Source of the DNA: an uncultured Clostridia bacterium
Lineage (GTDB): Bacteria > Bacillota > Clostridia > RGIG6154
Direction of reading: 5' to 3'
DNA length: 14,335 nucleotides
Assembly: GCA_934457515.1 (NCBI GenBank)
Contig: CAKSHV010000007.1
Location: forward strand, 1 to 14,335
Positions within the stretch are counted from its first letter, which is position 1. The number at the start of each line of letters is the position of its first letter. Of this stretch, positions 1 to 6,872 are shown piece after piece. The notes beneath the pieces were generated by a model that was given only the letters and a program-made list of their open reading frames with translations, was not told the DNA's origin and did not search any database. A program made the position numbers and the translations under genes.

Positions 1-278
1 ACATAAGCCGCACCGCCCACACTGTCCAGCGAGCCCATGTTGGACAGGGCATTGCTTACTGTTACGGCATCGATTTTTGTATCCTTAGAGAACAAATTTT
101 CCATGGCGCGGAAAATTTCCTTACAGGGCGGCTGATAAAAATCGTCGCTTTTTAAGCTTTCAAACGCCAAGGCGACACATTCTTCATCGGTCATCATGCA
201 GCCCAAAACCGACTGTTCCGCCTCTGCATTATAAGGCGGAATCCCGCCGCCTAATCCCAAATACTGCTCTTCTGCCAC
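1..278 (-). CDS. dnaB: Replicative DNA helicase DnaB, N-terminal part (truncated by window edge)
   Basis: The first 92 codons of a DnaB-type replicative helicase, the hexameric 5'-3' helicase that unwinds DNA at the fork and recruits primase. Read on the minus strand, the protein begins (V/M)AEEQYLGLGGGIPPYNAEA, then EQSVLGCMM, the typical opening of the DnaB N-terminal domain, and continues through a region with FYQPPCKEIFRAM. The ATPase domain lies beyond the left edge. I chose the GTG at 278 because a purine-rich AAAGGGGGG ribosome binding site lies about 10 nt upstream and an in-frame TAA lies just above it. It is the last visible gene of a yybS-gdpP-rplI-dnaB operon, 46 nt after rplI, matching a conserved Firmicutes gene order. 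Identity is secure; completeness cannot be judged. Confidence 0.9.
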   Translation of the reverse strand, partial: MAEEQYLGLGGGIPPYNAEAEQSVLGCMMTDEECVALAFESLKSDDFYQPPCKEIFRAMENLFSKDTKIDAVTVSNALSNMGSLDSVGGAAY

Positions 279-324
279 GGCTTTAAGCCCCCCTTTCTTT
301 TACAAAAGTTATCAGTTGCATTTT

Positions 325-768
325 TTACTGCGCTTTGACCGAAACGGTCAGCTTTCCGGCGATATCGGGATATAATTTCACCGAAACCGTGAAAGTGCCG
401 ACATTTTTAATGTCTTCCATTTCAAAGCGGCGCTTGTCAATTTTAATGTGGTGCTGCTTTAAAAGCGCCTCTGCTACATCTTTATTGGTTACCGAGCCGA
501 ACAGACGGTCGTTTGCGCCCGCCTTTGCATTTATGGTAACCGAAAGACCGTTTAATTTCTCCTGCATTGCCTTTGCTTCGGCAAGCTCGGTTTCTTTTTT
601 ATAGGCAAATGCCTCTTCTTTTCCTTTTAAATCGTTCAGTGCGGACGCGGTTGCCTCGGTTGCAAGCTTTTTGGGGAATAAGAAATTGCGCGCGTATCCG
701 TCACTTACGTTTACAACGGCGCCCTTTTTGCCCTGACCCTTCACATCCTGTAATAAAACAACTTTCAT
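325..768 (-). CDS. rplI: 50S ribosomal protein bL9
   Basis: Ribosomal protein bL9, which binds 23S rRNA near the base of the L1 stalk and helps limit frameshifting. The 147 residues match the usual bacterial length of about 148-150. The N-terminal domain shows [16 protein letters not shown] and [13 protein letters not shown] (residues 24-36), the family signature. A central charged helix (about residues 45-75, rich in K, E and A) links it to a C-terminal domain with the [11 protein letters not shown] motif, so both lobes are present. The start at 768 follows an AAAGGATG ribosome binding site. It lies 22 nt downstream of gdpP and 46 nt upstream of dnaB, and is presumably co-transcribed with them. 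Confidence 0.97.
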   Translation of the reverse strand: MKVVLLQDVKGQGKKGAVVNVSDGYARNFLFPKKLATEATASALNDLKGKEEAFAYKKETELAEAKAMQEKLNGLSVTINAKAGANDRLFGSVTNKDVAEALLKQHHIKIDKRRFEMEDIKNVGTFTVSVKLYPDIAGKLTVSVKAQ

Positions 769-790
769 TGTTTGTCATCCTTTCTGTATC

Positions 791-2776
791 TTATTCGTTT
801 TCTTTCAAATATTCGTCAATGGCGTGCAGCAGCTTTTCTTTTGCCTCGGCATAGGTGCAGTTTTTAAGCTGTGTGCCTGCCATGGTTAAATGTCCGCCGC
901 CGCCTAATTTTTCCATAATGCGCTGCACGTTAATATTGCCGGTGGAGCGGCCGCTGATGGAAATTTCATCCGGCTTTTCCATAATCACAAACGACGCCTC
1001 AATGCCGCTTATAGAAAGCAGTTTGTCCGCTGCCTGGGGTGCGATGGAATAAATATCGGACCCTTCGGTGTGCTCGCAGCCCGAAACGGCAATGTTTCCG
1101 TTTACCATAATGGCAGAGGACACAATTTGCGCAATATTGACAAAGCTGTTAAAATCGTTTCGGAAGAACTTGCGGATTGCCTGAATATCCACGCCGCAGC
1201 GCTTTAAGAATGCCGCCGCCTCAAAGGTGCGCACACCTGTTTTCATGGCAAAATCCTTGGTGTCTAACATAATGCCCGCATAAAGGGCTTCCGCCTCTTG
1301 TGCCGCCAAATGGAAGTCGCCGCCCGCATATTGCAGGATTTCCGCCACCATTTCGCAGGTGGAGGAGGCGTATGGCTCATGATACACAAGTTTTGCATGG
1401 TCTATAAAGTCCTCGCCCCGTCTGTGATGGTCGATTAAAACAATGTTTTTTACACGGTCAATCAGTGGGGGATAATAGGTGTAGTCGGGTTTGTGGGTGT
1501 CCACAACCACCAAAAGCGAATTGTCGTGCACATGCTCGAGCGCCGCCTCGGGGGATATAAACACGCCGCTGTAGTCCACATTTTCCTTAATGCGGTTTAC
1601 AATGCCGTTCACCGACGGCGATGTGTTTTCATATAAAATATAAGCCTCTTTGTCGTAAAATCTTGCAAAGGCACAAAGGCCGACTGCCGCGCCGATTGCG
1701 TCCATATCCGGCAGTTTGTGACCCATAATAATCACGTTCGATGCGCGGGAAAACATGTCTTTTAAAGCGTTTGCGGTAACGCGCGCCTTGACCTTTGTGG
1801 TCTTTTCATGCTCGCGGTTTTTGCCGCCGAAAAAGCGCATTTCGTTGTTTTCTTTAATAATTGCCTGGTCGCCGCCGCGTCCTAAAGAAAGGGCAATGGC
1901 GCTGTTTGCCGCATCGTCCAAATCTTTATAATCCTTGTCGCCCACGCCGATGCCGATAGACAGTGTGGCGGAGAATTTGTTGCCGCAGCGAATGTCACGC
2001 ACGCTGTCCAAAACCGAGAACTTGTCGTCTATCATTTTTTGCAGGCAGTTGTGCGGGAAAAACAGAAAATATCTGTCTTTTTCCACTTTCTTTAAAATGC
2101 CGTTGGTAAACGAAAACCAGCTCGATATTTTGTTGTCAATTTCCGCAAGCAAAAGCGAGCGATATGCGTCGGGCGTATTTAACAGCACATCGTCATAGTT
2201 GTCGATGTTAATAACGCCCACAACCGGCTTTTCTTCTTCATATTTCACGCTGTGCGCGAAAAGAACGGTGTCCTCAAACAGGTAAAACACAACAAATGCG
2301 GGAACGGTGTCTTTTTTTTCTTCATAAATATAGTTGCCGCGCACCGCAAAATGGCGCTCGCCGATATAGCACGAAAAATCAAGATTTCCCTTTTTCAAAG
2401 CGTCTCTTCCAATGGTGGGGAACAGCGACTCGAAAGGTTTGTCGAAAAGCGGAACGCCCTCGAACAGCGCGTCAAACTTTTCGTTAGACCAAAGCACCTT
2501 GCCGGAAAATTTAAAGATGACAACCGGCATGGGGGCGTTTATCAGGCTGTCTTTGGTGGCATTGTCCGCATGAAAACTGATGTTTTCAATAAAATCGGTA
2601 AAACTGCCGTGATTTTTGCGGATAACCAGCACATTAAACAGGGCAAGCAGCACGGCGCAGGCAATCTGCACCAAACCGATAACCAAATTGAAAAAGCACA
2701 TAACCATGCCCAAAACGCCCAGCACCGCAATGCAAAGGATTAGGGCAATGAAATTTTCTTTGCTTTCGTTTTTCAC
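791..2776 (-). CDS. gdpP: Cyclic-di-AMP phosphodiesterase GdpP (DHH/DHHA1 family, YybT-like)
   Basis: Membrane-bound phosphodiesterase that hydrolyses c-di-AMP to pApA, controlling potassium, osmotic and cell-wall homeostasis. The 661 residues show the usual GdpP order: two N-terminal membrane segments (about 9-53), a PAS-like region (about 80-170), a degenerate GGDEF domain (about 185-310, with GRGGDQ at 299-304 in place of an intact GGDEF), then DHH and DHHA1 domains. Metal-binding catalytic residues are visible: H353, D357 and D359 in GHKLPDMDA; D426 in VVDTHKP; DHH at 449-451; D505. The DHHA1 substrate motif GGGGH is at 625-629. All are intact, so the enzyme should be active. The start is GTG at 2776, preceded by GGGAGG 9 nt upstream. 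It is 18 nt after the DUF2232 gene and 22 nt before rplI, as in the Bacillus yybS-yybT-rplI cluster. Confidence 0.95.
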   Translation of the reverse strand: MKNESKENFIALILCIAVLGVLGMVMCFFNLVIGLVQIACAVLLALFNVLVIRKNHGSFTDFIENISFHADNATKDSLINAPMPVVIFKFSGKVLWSNEKFDALFEGVPLFDKPFESLFPTIGRDALKKGNLDFSCYIGERHFAVRGNYIYEEKKDTVPAFVVFYLFEDTVLFAHSVKYEEEKPVVGVINIDNYDDVLLNTPDAYRSLLLAEIDNKISSWFSFTNGILKKVEKDRYFLFFPHNCLQKMIDDKFSVLDSVRDIRCGNKFSATLSIGIGVGDKDYKDLDDAANSAIALSLGRGGDQAIIKENNEMRFFGGKNREHEKTTKVKARVTANALKDMFSRASNVIIMGHKLPDMDAIGAAVGLCAFARFYDKEAYILYENTSPSVNGIVNRIKENVDYSGVFISPEAALEHVHDNSLLVVVDTHKPDYTYYPPLIDRVKNIVLIDHHRRGEDFIDHAKLVYHEPYASSTCEMVAEILQYAGGDFHLAAQEAEALYAGIMLDTKDFAMKTGVRTFEAAAFLKRCGVDIQAIRKFFRNDFNSFVNIAQIVSSAIMVNGNIAVSGCEHTEGSDIYSIAPQAADKLLSISGIEASFVIMEKPDEISISGRSTGNINVQRIMEKLGGGGHLTMAGTQLKNCTYAEAKEKLLHAIDEYLKENE

Positions 2777-2794
2777 TGTTTGTTTCCTCCCAAA

Positions 2795-3733
2795 TCAGCT
2801 GTTTAAGCCTCTGAAATTCATATGTGCGTCCACTGCGGCCGCAAGGCAAAGCAAAGCCGTGCCGATGACGTTGCTTGTAAGCAGATATATAATCAGAAGC
2901 AAAAAAAGCCGTATAAACGTTTTTAACCCTCTTTGCTTTAAAAACCAGTCGACAAGAGAGATGCCGCACATGCTGAGCAAAAAGGTTGTTATGGCATATA
3001 TATTGGTAAACACCATGCTTAAAACGCCGTCTTTAAAAGCCATAATCGCAACCAGCGAAACAACCGCAATGAGAACGGTTACGGGGCTGCTTTTTAATGC
3101 CGAAAACGAGGGCGGCGCAATCAAGGCGCCATACAGTTTTAAAATGCCGTGCAGCAGCCAAAGAGTAATGTAGCCGAAAACGGCGGAAAGCGCAAGCAAA
3201 ACATAGGGCAGCAGCTTGTACGCTGCGTCAATCATAGTTTCCGCAAGATCTTGTATGTCGCTTGTCGAAAGCACATTTTGTCCGCTTTCGGCGTAGGCCG
3301 TTTTGAAAGCGAAAACCACCGATTCTTTAATCGATTCGCCGATTTCCTGCAGCGTGCCCGCGTCAATTTGTTTAAAAAGCGGAAGCAGAAAATAGAGCGC
3401 AAGGAAGGCGACCGTGCCGCCGACAGTTAAAATTTTGTGCTTTAACAAGGCACCGGATGCGGTTTGCCGCGCTAAAATCAGCCCGCCGACCAATAAAATT
3501 ACCGCTGCGCCGAGGGATACGGCAAGGTTGTCCGTTGCCTGCCAAAACGAGCCTGCAATTGTCACAAACCAAAGGGCAACGCCCGCTGTGCCGCCTGCCA
3601 AAAAGCTCCATGCCGACTTTGCCGCAAACAGCGGAATCAGCAAGACCAAAAGGGGCGGGGCAAAATAGGCCACGCACAAACAAAGCGCGCACAAAACAAG
3701 ATTTACCGCAATGGGTATCTGATATTTGTTCAT
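2795..3733 (-). CDS. DUF2232 multipass membrane protein (YybS-like)
   Basis: A 312-residue hydrophobic protein with about eight predicted membrane segments, starting with a helix near residues 8-35 and ending with hydrophobic stretches around 255-300. Length, hydropathy and position directly upstream of gdpP-rplI-dnaB match the YybS/DUF2232 family of Firmicutes. Its biochemical function is not established; the fold is thought to resemble ECF-transporter S components, but no substrate can be read from the sequence. The ATG at 3733 has only a weak purine-rich site upstream, so translation may be modest. It is the first gene of the operon, about 60 nt downstream of a predicted sigma-A promoter. 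The family call rests on synteny and topology more than on sharp motifs. Confidence 0.8.
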   Translation of the reverse strand: MNKYQIPIAVNLVLCALCLCVAYFAPPLLVLLIPLFAAKSAWSFLAGGTAGVALWFVTIAGSFWQATDNLAVSLGAAVILLVGGLILARQTASGALLKHKILTVGGTVAFLALYFLLPLFKQIDAGTLQEIGESIKESVVFAFKTAYAESGQNVLSTSDIQDLAETMIDAAYKLLPYVLLALSAVFGYITLWLLHGILKLYGALIAPPSFSALKSSPVTVLIAVVSLVAIMAFKDGVLSMVFTNIYAITTFLLSMCGISLVDWFLKQRGLKTFIRLFLLLIIYLLTSNVIGTALLCLAAAVDAHMNFRGLNS

Positions 3734-3796
3734 TTTGTTAATCCAATCTTCAAATAATAAAAGGCAGATAATCCTACATTAATATACCATTTTATA

Positions 3797-3825
3797 ATTA
3801 TATCATTCTTTTATACAAATTACAA
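3797..3825 (-). promoter_or_regulatory. Sigma-A-type promoter for the yybS-gdpP-rplI-dnaB operon
   Basis: On the minus strand TTGTAA (3825-3820) and a perfect TATAAT (3802-3797) are separated by 17 nt in an AT-rich region, about 60 nt upstream of the DUF2232 start codon. This is the best promoter match upstream of the operon. Confidence 0.6.
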
Positions 3826-3864
3826 GAAAAATTTTGAAAATATCGGCAAATCGGAAATTTTTTG

Positions 3865-4041
3865 TATAATCTTAAAAAGGGCGGGCATACTACAATCGAA
3901 CGGCGATGGTTTAATCTGTCAGCCGTTGCGGACATTTCTTACGTGCGCTTTTTATGCGCGCATCCCTCTTATCTTTTCCTCTGCCTCTTTGAAAAAGGGG
4001 GCAGAGGATACATTTATTATCGAATTTAAAAGGAGCGGAGT
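3865..4041 (+). promoter_or_regulatory. Candidate -10 element and structured 5' leader of the DMT/DUF606 gene
   Basis: This stretch fills most of the 308-nt intergenic gap. A TATAAT at 3865-3870 could be the -10 of the downstream gene, but no good -35 sits at 17 nt (TTGAAA at 3834-3839 is 25 nt away). Transcription from here would give a leader of about 165 nt with three stem-loops: AACGGC 3899-3904 with GCCGTT 3922-3927; GTGCGC with GCGCGC around 3943-3961; and a 13-bp hairpin, 3978-3990 with 3995-4007, having two G-U pairs. No U-run follows the last stem, so it is not an intrinsic terminator. No known riboswitch class was recognised. Confidence 0.4.
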
Positions 4042-4485
4042 ATGAATATTTTAGGAGCTGTTTTTGCCGCGCTTGCGGGCGCTGCCATGAGTGTGCAGGG
4101 CGTGATGAACACACGTTTATCGGATAAAATCGGGCTGTTTGAGTCGAACGCCTTTGTGCAGGCAACCGCATTTGCTTTAAGTTTAATTGTCATGCTTGTT
4201 TTCGGAAGGGGAGACCTGTTTTCGGTGTTTCAGGTGAAACCCGTTTACCTTTTCGGCGGCGTGCTCGGCATTGCCATAACCGTTTTTGTTATGCTTGCCA
4301 TGAGCAATCTGTCGCCCGCCGTTGCGGTTTCGGTCATTTTAATCGCGCAGCTCCTGGTTGCCGCAATTATAGACGCGTTCGGCATTATGGAATCGCCCAA
4401 AATCCCGTTTCACTGGACAAAGTTTTTAGGACTTTTCTTAATGATTGCAGGCGTGATTGTGTTTAAAATTAAAGGCTCCAATTGA
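4042..4485 (+). CDS. DMT-superfamily small membrane protein (DUF606/YdcZ-like)
   Basis: A 147-residue protein with five hydrophobic segments (about 3-22, 36-55, 66-86, 91-112 and 125-143), typical of the single-unit DUF606/YdcZ branch of the drug/metabolite transporter superfamily. The opening MNILGAVFAALAGAAMSVQG followed by NTRLSDKIG is characteristic: a small helix packed with glycine and alanine, then an N-x-R-L motif. Short DUF606 proteins probably work as dimers or paired subunits, but no second DMT gene is adjacent. The substrate is unknown. The ATG at 4042 has a strong AAGGAGCGGAG site a few bases upstream. It appears monocistronic and its 3' end overlaps ung by 17 nt on the opposite strand. 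Confidence 0.8.
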   Translation: MNILGAVFAALAGAAMSVQGVMNTRLSDKIGLFESNAFVQATAFALSLIVMLVFGRGDLFSVFQVKPVYLFGGVLGIAITVFVMLAMSNLSPAVAVSVILIAQLLVAAIIDAFGIMESPKIPFHWTKFLGLFLMIAGVIVFKIKGSN

Positions 4486-5134
4486 TGGGCTCCTGACCGG
4501 TGCGCACCAAAAAGTCGTTGGTTTTTGAAAAATGACGGCAGCCGAAAAAGCCGTTGTAGGCGGAAAACGGACTGGGATGCGCCGCCTCTAAAACCAAATG
4601 CGAGGGATTGGAAATCAGCGCTTTTTTTGCGCGGGCGTTTGCGCCCCACAGCAAAAAGACCATCGGTTTTTCACGCTCGTTCAGCAAGGTTATAATGCGG
4701 TCGGTAAATTCCTCCCAGCCTTTCCCCTTGTGGCTGTTTGCTATGCCGCCGCGGACGGTTAAAACCGTATTTAAAAGCAAAACACCCTGTTTTGCCCACG
4801 GCGTTAAATCGCCGGTTTTGGCGGGCGGAATGCCAAGGTCGGTTTGCAGCTCTTTATAGATATTTTGCAAAGACGGCGGCAGTGCCACGCCGTTTTGCAC
4901 CGAAAAGCTCAGCCCGTGTGCCTGTCCCTCGCCGTGGTACGGGTCCTGGCCTAAAATAACCGCCTTCACGGCATCGTAATCTGTGATTTTAAGGGCATTG
5001 AAAATGTTATACATATTGGGGTATACCGTGCCCGACGCATATTCATGTTTTAAAAATTCCCGAAGACGCAAATAATATTCCTGCCGAAATTCGTTTTTTA
5101 ACAGTTCGTCCCAGTTATTTCCTATTTTCTGCAT
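4469..5134 (-). CDS. ung: Uracil-DNA glycosylase, family 1
   Basis: Excises uracil from DNA by cleaving the N-glycosidic bond, starting base-excision repair of deaminated cytosine or misincorporated dUMP. The 221-residue length is usual. Family 1 motifs are complete: the water-activating loop GQDPYH at 62-67 with catalytic D64, the LLLNTVLTVR strand at 119-128, and the DNA-intercalation loop HPSPFSAYNGFFG with catalytic H186. The ATG at 5134 is preceded by GGAGAAT. It is transcribed alone from its own promoter (5168-5196), divergent from the VTT gene and convergent with the DUF606 gene. Nothing appears missing or unusual. Confidence 0.97.
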   Translation of the reverse strand: MQKIGNNWDELLKNEFRQEYYLRLREFLKHEYASGTVYPNMYNIFNALKITDYDAVKAVILGQDPYHGEGQAHGLSFSVQNGVALPPSLQNIYKELQTDLGIPPAKTGDLTPWAKQGVLLLNTVLTVRGGIANSHKGKGWEEFTDRIITLLNEREKPMVFLLWGANARAKKALISNPSHLVLEAAHPSPFSAYNGFFGCRHFSKTNDFLVRTGQEPINWSL

Positions 5135-5167
5135 GTTTTATTCTCCAATCCTTAAGTTTCTATTAAG

Positions 5168-5196
5168 ATTATACAAAATTTTTCTAAAATAATCAA
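5168..5196 (-). promoter_or_regulatory. Sigma-A-type promoter for ung
   Basis: On the minus strand TTGATT (5196-5191) and a perfect TATAAT (5173-5168) are separated by 17 nt, about 34 nt upstream of the ung start codon. The -35 lies only 7 nt from the -35 of the divergent promoter at 5204. Confidence 0.7.
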
Positions 5197-5203
5197 GTTT
5201 ATT

Positions 5204-5232
5204 TTGACCTTTTGGGATTTTTCGTGTATAAT
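5204..5232 (+). promoter_or_regulatory. Sigma-A-type promoter for the VTT protein-smpB operon
   Basis: TTGACC (5204-5209) and TATAAT (5227-5232) are separated by 17 nt. The expected start near 5239 gives a leader of about 25 nt before the AAAGGA ribosome binding site and the ATG at 5264. Confidence 0.75.
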
Positions 5233-5263
5233 GGTATGCGAGGATAAAAGAAAGGACATGTAA

Positions 5264-5956
5264 ATGGACAAACAAAAGAGAAAAATAGGCTGGTTTTTTG
5301 CATATATTTTTGTAACGGTTTTAATCGGCGTGCTGCTGTTTCCGATTTTCGTTTCGCTTTCGAACGAGGAAGGTATTCGTTCGCTGGAAAGCCTGGTGGA
5401 CGGCATGGGATTCTGGGGCATTTTCCTGCTGCTTTTTGTGCAGATTCTGCAAATTGTAATCGCTATTATTCCGGGCGAAGTGATAGAATTTGTGTCGGGT
5501 GCGATGTACGGAACCTTCGGCGGACTTTTGATAGATCTAATCGGCGTTGCCGTCGGCGAAACGCTGATATACTTTTTGGTTTCCCACCTGGGAAGCGGCG
5601 TGGCGGAAAAAATTGCGGGCAGCGAAAAAATTCAGAAGCTGCGGTTTTTGAAAAAAGAGCGGAATATAGAGCTTTTGCTGTTTTTCCTGTTCTTCATTCC
5701 CGGCACACCGAAAGACACCCTTTGCTATGTGGCACCGCTGTTTAAAATCCGTTACAAACCGTTTATTTTAATATCGGTATTTGCAAGGATTCCCTCTATT
5801 GTATCGTCTACTTACGCGGGCGCAACGTTCAGCCGCGGCGATATGGGGAAAACTGTTATTATATACGCAGCAATCGCGGTTGTGAGTGTTGCGGGAATAT
5901 TACTGAATCAATACCTGATAAAAAGGAGAGAGGCGCGCGATGGAACAGAGCGTTAA
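5264..5956 (+). CDS. TVP38/TMEM64 family (VTT/SNARE-associated domain) membrane protein
   Basis: A 230-residue integral membrane protein of the VTT (DedA-like) fold. Visible features are an N-terminal membrane helix (about 10-31), the re-entrant region [18 protein letters not shown] (70-87), the signature IPGTPKD (145-151) with its conserved Pro, Gly and Asp, a conserved R-x-P (R175, P177) and a C-terminal helix (about 197-217) ending in a basic tail. Members of the wider superfamily are linked to lipid scrambling or flipping and membrane homeostasis, but no substrate can be assigned here. The start at 5264 is set by AAAGGA about 8 nt upstream. Its last 17 nt overlap smpB, implying co-transcription and probably translational coupling. 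The family call is firm; the function is not. Confidence 0.88.
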   Translation: MDKQKRKIGWFFAYIFVTVLIGVLLFPIFVSLSNEEGIRSLESLVDGMGFWGIFLLLFVQILQIVIAIIPGEVIEFVSGAMYGTFGGLLIDLIGVAVGETLIYFLVSHLGSGVAEKIAGSEKIQKLRFLKKERNIELLLFFLFFIPGTPKDTLCYVAPLFKIRYKPFILISVFARIPSIVSSTYAGATFSRGDMGKTVIIYAAIAVVSVAGILLNQYLIKRREARDGTER

Positions 5957-6398
5957 AGTGATTGCAAACAACAAAAAGGCATTTCACGATTATTTTATAT
6001 TGGAAAAATTCGAGGCGGGCCTGGTGCTGTTCGGCACCGAAATCAAGTCGATTCGAAACGGCTCGGTGAATTTGAAAGACAGCTGGGTTTCGGTGAAAAG
6101 CGGCGAGGCGTTTGTGATGGGCATGCATATTTCGCCCTATGAAAAGGGCAACATTTTTAACAAAGACCCGCTGCGCGTCCGCAAGCTTTTGCTGCACAAA
6201 AGAGAAATTGATAAATTAATCGGAAAAGTCACCACCGAAGGGCTTTCCATTGTGCCTTTGTCCCTTTATTTAAAGGGTTCGCGCGCGAAAATGGAGATTG
6301 CGGTGGTGAAAGGCAAAAAGCTGTATGACAAGCGCGAAGACGCCGCAAAGCGCGACGCAAAACGCGACATAGAACGCGCAGTTCGTGCCAAATATTGA
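5940..6398 (+). CDS. smpB: SsrA-binding protein SmpB (trans-translation)
   Basis: Binds the tRNA-like domain of tmRNA and delivers it to stalled ribosomes, so that non-stop mRNAs are released and the nascent peptide is tagged for degradation. The 152 residues match the family. Signatures are [17 protein letters not shown] near the N-terminus, [12 protein letters not shown] (about 31-42) in the beta-barrel, and the C-terminal GKKLYDKRE followed by a basic tail rich in KR and D that inserts into the mRNA channel. The ATG at 5940 lies inside the end of the upstream VTT gene, behind an AAAGGAGAG site. No tmRNA gene (ssrA) is seen downstream; that space holds a T-box leader. No terminator is evident after the stop, so read-through into the leader is possible. 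Confidence 0.97.
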   Translation: MEQSVKVIANNKKAFHDYFILEKFEAGLVLFGTEIKSIRNGSVNLKDSWVSVKSGEAFVMGMHISPYEKGNIFNKDPLRVRKLLLHKREIDKLIGKVTTEGLSIVPLSLYLKGSRAKMEIAVVKGKKLYDKREDAAKRDAKRDIERAVRAKY

Positions 6399-6417
6399 AA
6401 ATTTTTTCAAAAAGTGC

Positions 6418-6446
6418 TTGACAGATAAAGGAATTAGTGATACAAT
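6418..6446 (+). promoter_or_regulatory. Consensus sigma-A promoter for the T-box/symporter/ligase operon
   Basis: A perfect TTGACA (6418-6423) is separated by 17 nt from TACAAT (6441-6446), with TGA directly upstream of the -10 as in extended -10 promoters. The predicted start is near 6453. The promoter is strong and presumably constitutive, leaving control to the downstream riboswitch. It begins 20 nt after the smpB stop codon. Confidence 0.85.
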
Positions 6447-6452
6447 CCGTAT

Positions 6453-6831
6453 ATAGCAAATCAATATTTAAAGGCGATGAGCGGAAACAAGTAGGTTCGC
6501 GGATAAGCGGGAAGAGAACTGCCGGGTGGTGCAAGGCAGGGGCGGAACCGAACCGAATACATTCCGGGAGCTGCGTTCTGAACGGTCGGATTTTCATTCA
6601 TGCGTGTGCGCATGAACAAAAAAAAGACTCATTAGGAGGCGTCGGGCGCGCCCGTCACAGCGCAAGAGTATAACCGCACGGTTTGATTGTCCGATTTTTG
6701 AAAATACATTTTCGGGAATCGGTGAAAAGTGCGAGTACTTGTGAGGTCAGTGCCGTGAGGTGCTGATAAATTGAGGTGGTACCGCGGGAATTGTTCCCGT
6801 CCTCATGTTTAAGATGAGGACGGGATTTTTT
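6453..6831 (+). ncRNA. T-box riboswitch leader, specifier reads UAC (tyrosine)
   Basis: A tRNA-sensing leader that terminates transcription unless an uncharged cognate tRNA stabilises the antiterminator. Stem I: GATGA (6476-6480) opposite GGA (6567-6569) as the K-turn region; lower helix CGGAA 6482-6486 with TTCCG 6562-6566; loop-E AGTA at 6490-6493; upper helix GGTTCG 6494-6499 with CGAACC 6549-6554; AGAGA bulge 6513-6517; distal hairpin CTGCC/GGCAG closing a GGGTGGTGCAA loop. The 3' specifier loop is GAATACA, placing the codon UAC at 6558-6560 followed by A. A probable stem III pairs 6691-6696 with 6717-6722. The antiterminator spans 6773-6804: GAGG pairs with CCTC around the T-box TGGTACCGCGG, whose UGGU (6777-6780) complements an ACCA tRNA end, fitting A73 of tRNA-Tyr. 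The class is near certain; the tyrosine reading is likely. Confidence 0.93.
6795..6831 (+). terminator. Intrinsic terminator of the T-box switch
   Basis: An 11-bp perfect stem (CCCGTCCTCAT at 6796-6806 with 6814-6824), a 7-nt loop and six T residues (6826-6831). Its 5' arm overlaps the antiterminator, since CCCG and CCTC also pair with CGGG and GAGG of the T-box, so the two folds exclude each other. Confidence 0.93.
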
Positions 6832-6872
6832 ATACCCTCCTCCAAAAAACAGAAAGGTAAGGCGTATAAAAC

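Noticed and set aside
2616..3173. A 185-codon plus-strand open frame across the gdpP/yybS boundary
   Set aside because: It runs antisense through two well-supported genes and the gap between them, with a low-complexity Thr/Lys/Met-rich translation.
3902..3927. GGCGATGG start resembling a fluoride (crcB-type) riboswitch
   Set aside because: The GGC/GCC helix and GATG are present, but the loop has no downstream pseudoknot partner of the expected kind, the conserved 3' segment ending in CUAC is missing, and the gene is not a fluoride exporter.
5258..5263. Start-stop mini-ORF (ATG TAA) directly before the VTT gene start
   Set aside because: The ribosome binding site is too close to it (about 2 nt) and well spaced for the ATG at 5264, so translation of the mini-ORF is unlikely.
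6555..6561. Other specifier frames in the T-box loop: AAT (Asn), ATA (Ile), ACA (Thr)
   Set aside because: Position relative to the helix and the purine following the codon favour TAC. The UGGU T-box predicts discriminator base A, which does not fit the usual G73 of tRNA-Asn. Ile and Thr are not fully excluded but are less well placed.
6399..6872. Possible tmRNA (ssrA) gene next to smpB
   Set aside because: There is no tRNA-like 3' end with CCA and no tag reading frame. The whole segment is accounted for by a promoter, T-box and terminator.
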